Assembly (NCBI GenBank): GCA_002368355.1
Contig: AP018281.1
Coordinates: forward strand, 1,674,001-1,738,000
Direction of reading: 5' to 3'
Length of the DNA: 64,000 nucleotides
Source of the DNA: Chondrocystis sp. NIES-4102
GTDB taxonomy: Bacteria; Cyanobacteriota; Cyanobacteriia; Cyanobacteriales; Xenococcaceae
Every line of letters begins with the position of its first letter. Position 1 is the stretch's first letter. The position numbers were made by a program, and so were the translations under genes. Positions 27,600-36,745 of the stretch are shown piece after piece. The notes under the pieces were generated by a model. It was given only the letters and a program-made list of their open reading frames with translations, ran no database searches and was not told where the DNA came from.

Positions 27600-30014
27600 T
27601 TATTCCCAATCAGTTAAAACCCCGTAAATCCCCCAAATAGCCATAGCTCTAAGATAATGACTTGCTCTAAAAGTTCCCACCGCAGTTATTGCTTCAGGAG
27701 TTCTAAATTGTAAGCCGTTTTCGTATATTTGCTTGACTACAGTTTCAGTAAGTTTAAAAGCTTCTTCCTGCATTCCCATCTGCAACATAAAAGCAGCTAA
27801 ACCAAAATTGATTCCTGTCCAGACTTCCAAAGGATGGGTATCATTGGGGTTAACAGGACTACCATCGGGTAAAACTCCATTGGCTGCACCATATTTACCA
27901 TGATGAAACTTGAGGAAACAGGCATCATAAACTTTATTTAAAGTGGATTTAGTATATTCTTCTGCCACAACATCGGGTAAACCTAATAAACGTGCATAAA
28001 ACTGTCCACAGAGTTGATCTGCCATCACCACATTCGACCCACTTTCCGTATCAAGACGATAATATTCGCCATTCCAAAGAGTATCATGATAGAGCGATCG
28101 CGCTTGATGTAGCCAAGCTAGATAGTTATTGAGGCAATTTTCGATACCTACGGGAAAATCTGCTGGTTGTAAGTTAGGATTCATGGGGGGATTAGCAATT
28201 AATATCTCGCCTATCTTTAAGGCTGCTTCTAAAGCTGCAATCCATAAACCTCCACAGTAGGTACTGATTCCTTTAAGTCTCCAATCATCAAAGGTTTGAT
28301 CGGGTGCGCCAGAGTTTTCAGGAATACCATCGTGATCACGGTCAAATTTTTTGAGATATTCTAACGTCAGAGTAATACTTTCCCAGCATTCCCACAGAAA
28401 GTTGATATCTTTAGCACCAGTCAAAAGGTAATCACGGTATACTTGCAGCACAAAATCACTAGGTAAGTCTTTCCACTGGTTACAATCTTGATAGGAAGTA
28501 TAATTAGTTTCCTCCCAAGGATGTTCATTAGGTGCGCCTAAGTCGTGGGGAGTTGCACCACCTGCTTTTCTAATGGCATGGGAGTTATCGTAACCTACAA
28601 TACGCGGTGTATCATCATGGTGAGGAATAGCTCTGGCAAAGGCTTCCAAGATGGATTTATCCAACTTTGACCACAACATCATTAATCCAAATGAGCCATA
28701 GAGACGAACATCAAGACTTTCATACCAGCGATAATCCATACATTCTAAGACTGCAAACTGTCCTACGGGGTCATTTTCTGATGCAGCCGTCCAAAGAGTC
28801 CCACCATCTACAAGTAGATATAATTCATTAAACAGTGCCATCTTAAACCAATCAGGCAAATCCTGCCGTTGTAGAATTGGTTGTTGCCAAGCGATGATTT
28901 TCTCTCGCCACCAGTCACTATGTTTGAGGGAAGTTCTAACCATACTCCAGGCATTTCTACCATTGCGCCCAAAAAAGTCTGTATAGCGACGATAATAATT
29001 AATTCCTTGTTTAAATTCCGTAACGGGTAAATCCCAGCATAGGGTAAAGGGAATCTGCTTAGTTTGACCTGGTTTAATAGTAAAACGAATCGCGATCGCA
29101 CAGGCTATTTGTTCTCCAGGTTGGGCTGGGGTTTCATCTTGATGATCCTTTAAAGATCCATCTGCTGCAAAATAATCCCAAATTTCTGCACCATCGCCAT
29201 CAGGATTCCAGCGAGTTTGATAAAATACTTCCACACTGGGATTATAAACAGAAGCGATCGCAATTTGTCCTTCTCCTTCTTGTACTTGCTCATCTATATG
29301 CACTCTATCTAGCAAGCAACCAACTCGATAATTATCCTGTATCCACTGGTTATAATTACCTGTACTATCGCGCCATTTGGGTTGATATTCATATTCTGGG
29401 CTACCGTCGTCTCTTACCCTAACTGTCGGTGATTTTATGGCGTTAGTAAACCAACCCACGGTATTTTGCCACGTGAGCATAATACTTAAGGTTATAGGCT
29501 CAAGACTAGGGTTATGTATTGTCCAGTTGAAATTAACCAAAGGATAACTAGCTTCTTGATAATTTTCTGCCCAAATTGGCGAAAACTGTTCACAGGTTAT
29601 CTCTGTGGTAAATACATTCTCATACTTATACCAACTGCGAGGATACAGCGCACTATATACACCTTTTTCCTTGGGATACCAAGACCAACGGGCTAAACTA
29701 TTATCTTCTGGGCGATCGGTACACAGGGCATAGGCTTGGGTTGTATCTGTTGTAGCTTCAAAAATACTAAACTGACAAGCTGGTAGAGACTTGAAAATAT
29801 GCTCTCCTCCATCTAAATGCCAGAGGTTGAAATCTCCCTTACTTGATCTGCCTATACATCCTGCCCCCATTCCTCCTAAAGGCATTCCATGCCAAGGGCC
29901 ATTATCTAAATTACTGGCATAGCGTACAGTGTAAGGGTTATCCCATCCTTTACCTATAGGACGTTGCCAGGCACAAGAGGGAATCTGAGGACTAGGCTGT
30001 TGGTTGGGTGTCAT
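27600..30014 (-). CDS. GH116 beta-glucosidase (non-lysosomal glucosylceramidase family)
   Basis: An 804-residue GH116 glycoside hydrolase related to human GBA2 and bacterial TxGH116. It has an N-terminal beta-sandwich (PLGGMGAGCIGRSSKGDFNLW near residue 41) and a C-terminal (alpha/alpha)6 domain. The nucleophile is likely the Glu of YESLDVRLYGS (near residue 430) and the acid/base the Asp in TFDDW (near residue 575), before YCGGLWIAALEAA. There is no signal peptide, so it is probably cytosolic. Substrates may be glucosyl lipids or beta-glucosides. It is a single gene flanked by repeats. Confidence 0.92.
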   Translation of the reverse strand: MTPNQQPSPQIPSCAWQRPIGKGWDNPYTVRYASNLDNGPWHGMPLGGMGAGCIGRSSKGDFNLWHLDGGEHIFKSLPACQFSIFEATTDTTQAYALCTDRPEDNSLARWSWYPKEKGVYSALYPRSWYKYENVFTTEITCEQFSPIWAENYQEASYPLVNFNWTIHNPSLEPITLSIMLTWQNTVGWFTNAIKSPTVRVRDDGSPEYEYQPKWRDSTGNYNQWIQDNYRVGCLLDRVHIDEQVQEGEGQIAIASVYNPSVEVFYQTRWNPDGDGAEIWDYFAADGSLKDHQDETPAQPGEQIACAIAIRFTIKPGQTKQIPFTLCWDLPVTEFKQGINYYRRYTDFFGRNGRNAWSMVRTSLKHSDWWREKIIAWQQPILQRQDLPDWFKMALFNELYLLVDGGTLWTAASENDPVGQFAVLECMDYRWYESLDVRLYGSFGLMMLWSKLDKSILEAFARAIPHHDDTPRIVGYDNSHAIRKAGGATPHDLGAPNEHPWEETNYTSYQDCNQWKDLPSDFVLQVYRDYLLTGAKDINFLWECWESITLTLEYLKKFDRDHDGIPENSGAPDQTFDDWRLKGISTYCGGLWIAALEAALKIGEILIANPPMNPNLQPADFPVGIENCLNNYLAWLHQARSLYHDTLWNGEYYRLDTESGSNVVMADQLCGQFYARLLGLPDVVAEEYTKSTLNKVYDACFLKFHHGKYGAANGVLPDGSPVNPNDTHPLEVWTGINFGLAAFMLQMGMQEEAFKLTETVVKQIYENGLQFRTPEAITAVGTFRASHYLRAMAIWGIYGVLTDWE

Positions 30015-30089
30015 AGACGCAAATTATTAGTTAGGCAGAATTTAGGATAACAATTAAATCTTGAATTCACCAGAATGTCTAAATATTGG

Positions 30090-30265
30090 AGACAGGAGTC
30101 AGGTAATCCCACAAGGGGACAATGTAGGTAGTAGGTAGTCAAACAAGGATAAGCTATGTCTACGACAGCTATGCAACCGCAAATCCCACAAGGGGACAAT
30201 GTAGGTAGTAGGTAGTAAGTAGGGGGTATTATTAGAAGGCTAAAAGCTAAGAGCTAACATATAAA
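30090..30265 (+). repeat. Dispersed composite repeat with two 20-mer copies
   Basis: It holds GGAGACAGGAGTCAGG, the 20-mer AATCCCACAAGGGGACAATG twice (30105-30124, 30182-30201), GGTAGTA heptamers after each, the GATAAGCTATGTCTACGACA segment and an AAGGCTAAAAGCTAAGAGCT tail. It fills the gap between the GH116 gene and the DUF1611 remnant. Confidence 0.85.
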
Positions 30266-30289
30266 AACTCTTAAGCGTTTCTCCCTTAT

Positions 30290-30440
30290 CTATGTATTAA
30301 TCGCGTCAATTAAAGATTCTCCACCAAATCTGACTACATCATTACAGGGGAGTCCTGTTAATTGGCTAGTAGATTCAATGGCTTGTTGGGCGGTGGCTGT
30401 ATCCATACCCACAGTATTAAGAGCGATCGCTTTGACTTTT
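30290..30440 (-). pseudogene. Duplicated 3' end of the DUF1611 (dgcN-like) gene
   Basis: The 129 bp at 30312-30440 match 36768-36896 with only three differences. Read on the minus strand it encodes the C-terminus of the DUF1611 protein (ALNTVGMDTATAQQAIEST and so on), with different last residues (LIDAINT) and its own TAG at 30290-30292. The front of the gene is missing. The fragment overlaps the last ~24 bp of the GrpE-like gene, whose stop codon lies inside the duplicated DNA. Confidence 0.85.
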
Positions 30441-30920
30441 TTTAGACGTAATAACTTCGATAGGACGTAGTACTTTATCTTCTAAGCGAAATCCTTGACG
30501 AACTACTCTCGTAATCGTTTGTTCTTCTAAATCTTCTCGTTCTTCGCGATCAACTACTTGGCAAACACTATAATCAGGTTTTGTATCTTGAAACTCAATA
30601 GGCTCTACTTGTCTTCGCTCTAGAATATTCAATAACTTTTTTTCAATAGTACCTAAAGACTTGGGGAGACGCTTAAAAAATTTGGGATTGGGGTCGGGAT
30701 TTTCTGCAATGTAATTAAGGAAAGATTCTAGTGCATCGAATAATTCTAGCAATTCTAAAAATAGTTCTTCTTTTTCTGCGGTGGCTTTCTGCCCTTGCTG
30801 CTGTAAAGCTTGCTTGAGAGACATTCTGTCTTTGAGCAAAGTTCCTAGTTCATACTGAAGTTGATTTCTTTGTTCTTCGTTTAGTTTTAGAATCGGCAAT
30901 TGATTATTAATTATGTTCAT
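30417..30920 (-). CDS. GrpE-like nucleotide exchange factor
   Basis: A 167-residue GrpE-type protein, expected to release ADP from the Hsp70 encoded at the head of this operon. An N-terminal coiled helix (about residues 14-50) precedes a GrpE beta-domain: VEPIEFQDTKPDYSVCQVVD, then TITRVVRQGFRLEDKVLRPIEVI. The family's usual xGxxxDPxxHEA is altered. The last seven codons (from KSQSDRS) and the stop are read from the duplicated DUF1611 3' end, so the original C-terminus was probably replaced. It is the last gene of a five-gene operon. Confidence 0.85.
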   Translation of the reverse strand: MNIINNQLPILKLNEEQRNQLQYELGTLLKDRMSLKQALQQQGQKATAEKEELFLELLELFDALESFLNYIAENPDPNPKFFKRLPKSLGTIEKKLLNILERRQVEPIEFQDTKPDYSVCQVVDREEREDLEEQTITRVVRQGFRLEDKVLRPIEVITSKKSQSDRS

Positions 30921-30971
30921 TATAAGTAAGGCTTGCTATTTTTTATGGAATTGAGATTTAATGGGGGAGGA

Positions 30972-31328
30972 TCAAAAGAGCATTGTTCCCAATCTTTGAT
31001 CAATTTCAGAAACCTGCTTAAGATCGGCGATCGCATTATCTAAACCATTAAATTCTGATAAAAATTCTAGTTTTGGTGCAGGGGTATTTAAAACAGAAAA
31101 GTCGCTGCGCCGAAAACGTTTAACTGGAGGGATTACAGGACGCAAATAATCTGCAATGATTCTCTCTTCAGGATTCATTAGACTTTTACGAGCTAGAGCG
31201 ATCGCATCAGGAGGATATTTACGACGCTTCATTGCCATTGTAAAGGCTAAAGTAATTTCTTTATTAGATGCTTCAGGTGAAACCTCTAAAACATCATAGG
31301 GATTAGCTGTGATTGATTTTTGATTCAT
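30972..31328 (-). CDS. Degenerate J-domain-like protein without HPD motif
   Basis: A 118-residue protein whose first ~65 residues follow the J-domain pattern: NPYDVLEVSPEASNKEITLAF, a basic helix (MKRRKYPPDA) and SLMNPEERIIADYLRP, similar to DnaJ SDPEKRAEYD. The HPD tripeptide between helices II and III, required to stimulate Hsp70 ATPase in canonical DnaJ, is missing (KYPPD stands in its place). The C-terminal ~50 residues are unassigned. It lies 10 bp after the long helical-repeat gene and 51 bp before the GrpE-like gene. Confidence 0.75.
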   Translation of the reverse strand: MNQKSITANPYDVLEVSPEASNKEITLAFTMAMKRRKYPPDAIALARKSLMNPEERIIADYLRPVIPPVKRFRRSDFSVLNTPAPKLEFLSEFNGLDNAIADLKQVSEIDQRLGTMLF

Positions 31329-31338
31329 TGATTTTCTC

Positions 31339-33603
31339 CTAACGGTATATTCTTAAACTGCTGTAAATCTCTTGAAATGCTGGCTCACGTGGACAAAGTT
31401 CGTAAGCCCAGTTTCCGAGTTTGAGCATTAAATCAACGGGTAAACTATTATTTTTCGCTCCTGTGAGTAATATATCTATACAAATTTCGGCAACCATAAA
31501 GCGGATTGATTCATGATGCGATTTTTTGGCTTGTCTAACAGCTTCTTCAAATCGATCTTGCCTGATTAAATGCTTAATATTTTCCTCTTCTTGAATTGTT
31601 TCGGCTTTCTCAACTAAATCGAGTGTATAAGGATTGTTTGGATCGATATTTTGAATTTCTTTTAGTTCTTTTAATCCTTGCTGAATACTAATTTCTTCAT
31701 CTGCTATTTTTTGAGCAACTTTTCTGGCTTTACACTCAGCAAAATTGCTTCTGGCTGCTTGACTAGCTATAAGTTCATACCAGAATTTACTAAATTGTAG
31801 ATGTTCGTCAAAATCATTTATTTCTTCACGCTGCAATTGACAAAGTCTATCTATTTCCTTGCGCCAGTCCAACTTAGCTTTGATTTCATCATAAGCATAC
31901 CTAAGAGGCTTAATTGCTTTACGCCATTTTAGATTTTGAAGATAATAACAACCTTCGTGATAGGAAACAAAATTATAGGCAAAGCGTTCTGCTTCAGAAG
32001 ATGGATTTCTGCTAGGTTTAATATTAATAGCACGGGCTGTATCTCCTTCGTGACAAGCTGCAACGGCTTTTCCCCAATCTGTATATAATGAACCCCAAAC
32101 TTCAGCAGGGAATTTTATTGCAGGAAAATAATCACGGAAGCGGTGATAGCAACCAGCAAGAATAAACAATTGCTGCTTAATTGTCATCCCACAATGACTT
32201 TGCTGCATTAAAGATAATGCCACCATTTCTCGACGATAGATATCCCGTAATATTAAATATTCCTCAATATTGTTATCTTTTACTAGATCAATTGTCTTTT
32301 CTATTATTTGCTTCAGTTTGCTAGAAACCTCTTTTATATCTATATCATTACTTCCCAACCAGGGAACATTTTGTAGTCTAGGATTATGTTCGATATTTGC
32401 TAAAGCTGTTGACCAAGCGATGATAAAATCAGCTAACTTATCAGGATTAATTTGAGCTTGATGATAAGTGGCAATAGCCCAGTTATGTAAAGAATTAGTA
32501 TCTTGTTGTTCTAACCAATTTCGTTCTGTTTTTACAGCTATTTCTTGCCAATTTTCAGACTCCCAGATCTGACGTTCTAAAAAAGGTTGAATATGATTTT
32601 CTAAGTTTTTTTGTACTATGGGTTCTAAACCAAATTTATTGATAAATTCTAAACTAAGTCTTTTAGCTTCGTCGATTTTATGATGATCAATTGCTGACTC
32701 AATTGTTTTAATCTGTATAGTGCGCTCGCGTTCTGCTAAACTTATAATAATTTCACGTTGAGAATTAATAATATCATTATCAATAGAACGCCATTCACGA
32801 TTAGCTTGCTGCCAATTTCCAAGTTGAGCATGAGCAAAACCCCGAATATAGGCTGCTTGCTCTCCCTTGATCTCTTTAAGATAAGTAATTGTTTGTTGGG
32901 GGCTATGTTGAACACTAATAATACCAATTCTAATTTGGCACTCAATAAATTCTGGTAATAAGTTTAATGCTTGCTGATACAGAGTAAATGCGTCATAAAA
33001 TTTATGATCACTTTCTGCAATTAATCCAGATTTATATAATTCTTTTGCTAATCTTATTTGTTTTAATTTACTTAATACCTTTTGTCCATCTTCACAATAA
33101 AATTCATTTATTATAGGTTCAAGCAAGTCAATTGCTTCTTGAAATCTACCTGTTTTAGCTATTTGAATAGATTCTTTTAACCCTCTTTCATAATTTTCTT
33201 GCTGCTTAATACTTTCCTGGCATTCAAATATTTCAGCTTCTAGTTCCTCAGTAACAAAAAGTTTTTGGGCTTGGGTAAAATTATCTAATGCTCCTTTAAA
33301 ATATTTGTACTCAATTCTTTTTCTACCTTTAGATACTAAATCTTCAAATTCAAAGATCTTGTCTATTTGCTTCTGACATCGATTAGCAGCTTTAATATAC
33401 TCAGAATTATTAGTTAATTGGCTACATTGTTTATATAATGTGAGAGCTTGGTTAAGTTGTTCTAGATCATCAGGATTATTAATATCTTTTTTTTCTAATT
33501 TTATGGCTTGCAGATATAAATTTTGAGCTTTTTTAAGCTTTTGAGACTGTAAAAAAATATAAATACCTAATCCTAGGAAAATGAGTAAAAGTAAAAGTAG
33601 CAT
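31339..33603 (-). CDS. Membrane-anchored helical-repeat (TPR-like) protein
   Basis: A 754-residue protein with a single N-terminal transmembrane anchor (residues 1-17, LLLLLLIFLGLGIYIFL) followed by long alpha-helical repeats. TPR-like units are recognisable at about residues 25-260 (LNQALTLYKQCSQL, FKGALDNFTQAQKLF, FYDAFTLYQQALNLLPEF) and again toward the end (about 620-740). No enzyme motif is visible. It is the third gene of the Hsp70 operon and could act as a membrane platform for clients or partners (inference). I know of no characterised homologue. Confidence 0.75.
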   Translation of the reverse strand: MLLLLLLIFLGLGIYIFLQSQKLKKAQNLYLQAIKLEKKDINNPDDLEQLNQALTLYKQCSQLTNNSEYIKAANRCQKQIDKIFEFEDLVSKGRKRIEYKYFKGALDNFTQAQKLFVTEELEAEIFECQESIKQQENYERGLKESIQIAKTGRFQEAIDLLEPIINEFYCEDGQKVLSKLKQIRLAKELYKSGLIAESDHKFYDAFTLYQQALNLLPEFIECQIRIGIISVQHSPQQTITYLKEIKGEQAAYIRGFAHAQLGNWQQANREWRSIDNDIINSQREIIISLAERERTIQIKTIESAIDHHKIDEAKRLSLEFINKFGLEPIVQKNLENHIQPFLERQIWESENWQEIAVKTERNWLEQQDTNSLHNWAIATYHQAQINPDKLADFIIAWSTALANIEHNPRLQNVPWLGSNDIDIKEVSSKLKQIIEKTIDLVKDNNIEEYLILRDIYRREMVALSLMQQSHCGMTIKQQLFILAGCYHRFRDYFPAIKFPAEVWGSLYTDWGKAVAACHEGDTARAINIKPSRNPSSEAERFAYNFVSYHEGCYYLQNLKWRKAIKPLRYAYDEIKAKLDWRKEIDRLCQLQREEINDFDEHLQFSKFWYELIASQAARSNFAECKARKVAQKIADEEISIQQGLKELKEIQNIDPNNPYTLDLVEKAETIQEEENIKHLIRQDRFEEAVRQAKKSHHESIRFMVAEICIDILLTGAKNNSLPVDLMLKLGNWAYELCPREPAFQEIYSSLRIYR

Positions 33604-33691
33604 ATGCTTAATTCATAAATTGATTTTACATTTAATAAAAATGTATTGTTGTCAAATAAAATACCAATGAGATGACAATTAGAAGGGGATA

Positions 33692-34231
33692 CTAATGGTT
33701 AAAATGATAAGTTTTACGATTAGGAACGAGTAAGATTTCATCTATTTTTATAAAACTTTCTCTACCTTGCAATTTGGGATTAGCATCTGTAATCCATGAC
33801 CAAGAGTTACTATCTCCATAAAAATTAGAGGCAATTAAAGACAAAGAATCCCCTTTTTGTACGACATAATTAAACCCATCACAGGCTTGAGATTTCTCTG
33901 TTTCTTGAGACTTATTTAAAGCAGTAGAAGATACAGTTTCTGATATTGGATTAGGAGGAGTAGAAGAAGTTGATGTATTTTGTGATTGTTGTTGAGCAAT
34001 AAATGAATTACTACCAAACCCTAAGCCAATACCTAATAACAGAAATAAGATTGCTATACTAACAGGTAGCCATAGGGGAATATTTTGTTTTGCTTCCTTG
34101 ACTGTTATAGATGTTTCTAGTGGCAATTGAGCCAACATTCGGTAAGTAGAAAGATCGGTTTCGCAATTAGGACAAATATTAGTCTCGATCTGCGAGCGAT
34201 CGCAAACTGGACAAGTTAACTTTACTAACAT
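33692..34231 (-). CDS. Zinc-ribbon, transmembrane, LysM-domain protein
   Basis: A 179-residue protein of three parts. An N-terminal zinc ribbon has Cys7, Cys10, Cys20 and Cys23 (CPVC and CPNC). One transmembrane helix lies at about residues 52-75 (LWLPVSIAILFLLLGIGLGF). After a Ser/Thr-rich linker comes a C-terminal LysM domain (YVVQKGDSLSLIASNFYGD, about residues 126-174), normally a peptidoglycan binder. This topology would join a cytosolic zinc ribbon to the cell wall. It is the second gene of the Hsp70 operon, 79 bp after the Hsp70 stop. Confidence 0.85.
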   Translation of the reverse strand: MLVKLTCPVCDRSQIETNICPNCETDLSTYRMLAQLPLETSITVKEAKQNIPLWLPVSIAILFLLLGIGLGFGSNSFIAQQQSQNTSTSSTPPNPISETVSSTALNKSQETEKSQACDGFNYVVQKGDSLSLIASNFYGDSNSWSWITDANPKLQGRESFIKIDEILLVPNRKTYHFNH

Positions 34232-34310
34232 AATTTTTAAAAGATATATAGAACAAACATTTATCTAAGTCCCCCAAAATTTGACCATTCTGGGGGTAAT
34301 CTTTATTTGT

Positions 34311-36515
34311 CTATCTAGTTATTCCTGTAGCAATACTGTTATTAGTTGTAGGAAGTTGTCGATCAAGATAATGGCTAACATCCTCGGCTAATTCTCTAAA
34401 CAGTCTTTCTGCTTCATAGCCGTCTTCATGTTTCATCGCCTCAATCATCTGGGATAATTTACCAGCCATGACTCTTGCTTTGTTTGGTTCAATCTGATGC
34501 GCTCTAAAAACTCCATCACGACAAGCTAAAATTAAACTAACTTTTTCAGGAAGATTGTCCAACTCACGTTTAGCATCTTCGCAAAGCTTTTGCATTTCTC
34601 CTTTACAGTGATTAGCGATCGCATTTTTTAAATTTTGATGTAATGTTTGGAGTCGTATTTTTTGACTTGAAGGGAGTAGGAAATCGCAGTCGTCTATAAT
34701 AAACTCAAAATATCTAATAAAGAATTTCGCTGTATCATAGTCATCATCAGCAAAGCGTTTTAACTCCTGTGATTTGGCTTTGGCTACACTTGCTCGATCT
34801 TGGTGTATATTTCCGTCTTGGGTTTTAATTTGATTAGCAGCTTTAACTGTTTCTCCAGCAATACGATAGGCTTCTTGAACTCCACTTTCGGTCAAATTAC
34901 CTTCTCTATTCAATTGCTGAATAATTTCTTCTACTTCACGAGAAATGCTTTCATCTTGTCCACCTGTTGATAAGGAACAACTAACTTTTACGGAAGGATC
35001 GTTTTTTAAAATAGCTGTAGTTTGAAGTGAGCCATTTTTTTCATCCAACTCTGCTGTTACTAAAATCTCTGTTCCTTTTGGATATGCTTTGTCGAGTGCT
35101 AACCACATATCCCCAATTCTTTCATCATCTCGCTTATTGACATCATCGGGGCTATAAAACTTGAAGTGAATCAAGCTTTGTCCATCTGCTTCTGTTTTAA
35201 AAGTATGAGTAGTTTTTACAGGCAGAATATCTCCTTGTTTAATCAGTTTATGTCGAGGATCGTTAACCAATTCAATACAATAGTCGCGAGAAACTGTACC
35301 GACTTTTTCAATTAAGCCAGCAGCAACAATTGCAGCACCTTCGGCTACAGCGTACATTGGACGAGGATGAACCACTACTTTGTCTGCACCAAAAGCCTCT
35401 GTAACTTTACGCTGTACTAAAGGAATTTGTGATGAACCACCTACTAGTAAAACCACATCAATCATTTCTTCTGGATAGTCAGAATATTTAATTGCGTCCT
35501 TACAAACAGCAATAGAGCGATCAACCAGAGGTATAATTAGGTTCTCGAACTGTTGACGAGTAATCTCCACTTCAATAGATATTGTCATCCCCATGTCATC
35601 TATCAAAGGGGTAGAAGGTAGAATAGAGGCTTTAGAATTGTTACTGAGTTGAATTTTAGCTTGTTCTACTGCCATTTTAAGATCGCCTAGAAAACGAACT
35701 TTTTGGTAGTGAGGCATTTTAGCAATTAAACCGTCTATATCATCCAAATCCTCTACTTCTTCTACCTGATCTTTGACAAAATCTATCAAGAGCTCGTCAA
35801 GATCATCACCACCAAGCCATAAATCACCTGCTTTACCAGATTCAATAAACTGATTTCCTGTAGATGTAACAATTGAAGAATCAAAAGTACCGCCTCCAAA
35901 GTCATAAACTAAAATTGTTTTTACATCATCGGAATCTGGTTTAAATCCATAAGATATTGCTGCTGCTGTTGGTTCGGGTAATAGTTCCGACCCTGCTAAC
36001 CCTGCTCTAGTTGCTGCTATTTGAGTTGCATTCCTTTGTTTATCATTGAAGTATGCGGGAATAGTGATCACAGCCTTAGTAATCTTTTCTTTTTGTCCTT
36101 GTTGCTCTTGATATGTTTGGGCATTGTGAAGAATTTTCTTAAGAATCTCAGCACTAACATCTTCAGGCTCGTATTCTTTGCCATTGAGCCAGACCGAGAG
36201 GCTATTTTCTGTACCTTTAGTTGACTTGGAAATTTTATAAGCAAAGCGATCTAACTGCTGTTGAATTACAGAATCTCCAAAACCCCTACCAATCAGTCTT
36301 TTAATAGAAATAATTACGTTTTCAGGATCTGCTTTTAGTTTTTGATAAGCTTCGTTGCCTACAATAATTTGATTATTTTCCAACCCAATTACCGAACGAG
36401 TCAGGGTGCGCTCGGGGGGGGGATTATCTATTGCAGTAACTATTTCTGTCTCAGCAAATTTCAAGGCAGCAACTGAATTGGTTGTTCCTAAATCGATTCC
36501 AACTATATTTCCCAT
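34311..36515 (-). CDS. Divergent Hsp70/DnaK-like chaperone
   Basis: A 734-residue Hsp70. The nucleotide-binding domain is standard: GIDLGTTNS at residues 6-14, VYDFGGGTFD near residue 203 and VLLVGGSSQIP near residue 350. After residue ~390 the substrate-binding part differs from DnaK. The usual linker and lid features are hard to find, and it ends in ~200 helical residues (AKAKSQELKRFADDDYDTAK and so on) without the EEVD- or DnaK-like tail. It is longer than housekeeping DnaK (~635). It heads a five-gene operon with four possible partners. Confidence 0.9.
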   Translation of the reverse strand: MGNIVGIDLGTTNSVAALKFAETEIVTAIDNPPPERTLTRSVIGLENNQIIVGNEAYQKLKADPENVIISIKRLIGRGFGDSVIQQQLDRFAYKISKSTKGTENSLSVWLNGKEYEPEDVSAEILKKILHNAQTYQEQQGQKEKITKAVITIPAYFNDKQRNATQIAATRAGLAGSELLPEPTAAAISYGFKPDSDDVKTILVYDFGGGTFDSSIVTSTGNQFIESGKAGDLWLGGDDLDELLIDFVKDQVEEVEDLDDIDGLIAKMPHYQKVRFLGDLKMAVEQAKIQLSNNSKASILPSTPLIDDMGMTISIEVEITRQQFENLIIPLVDRSIAVCKDAIKYSDYPEEMIDVVLLVGGSSQIPLVQRKVTEAFGADKVVVHPRPMYAVAEGAAIVAAGLIEKVGTVSRDYCIELVNDPRHKLIKQGDILPVKTTHTFKTEADGQSLIHFKFYSPDDVNKRDDERIGDMWLALDKAYPKGTEILVTAELDEKNGSLQTTAILKNDPSVKVSCSLSTGGQDESISREVEEIIQQLNREGNLTESGVQEAYRIAGETVKAANQIKTQDGNIHQDRASVAKAKSQELKRFADDDYDTAKFFIRYFEFIIDDCDFLLPSSQKIRLQTLHQNLKNAIANHCKGEMQKLCEDAKRELDNLPEKVSLILACRDGVFRAHQIEPNKARVMAGKLSQMIEAMKHEDGYEAERLFRELAEDVSHYLDRQLPTTNNSIATGITR

Positions 36516-36745
36516 GTAATATTTCCTTTCTATAAAAATTTCTGCGTTAAATTAAAAATCCTTTACAGCAGCTTAATATTTTTATAGTTCCCATGTAATA
36601 AGGAAATATTTAATCAAATTTAAGCTATTTAACATTTGTTTAAACGTTAGATAGTTATTGCTATCTTTTTATAGTAAATACTGCCTAAATCACGCTTAAA
36701 CAGCTAAACACAATAATGTTAAATGAATTAGTAGCCGATAAATAC

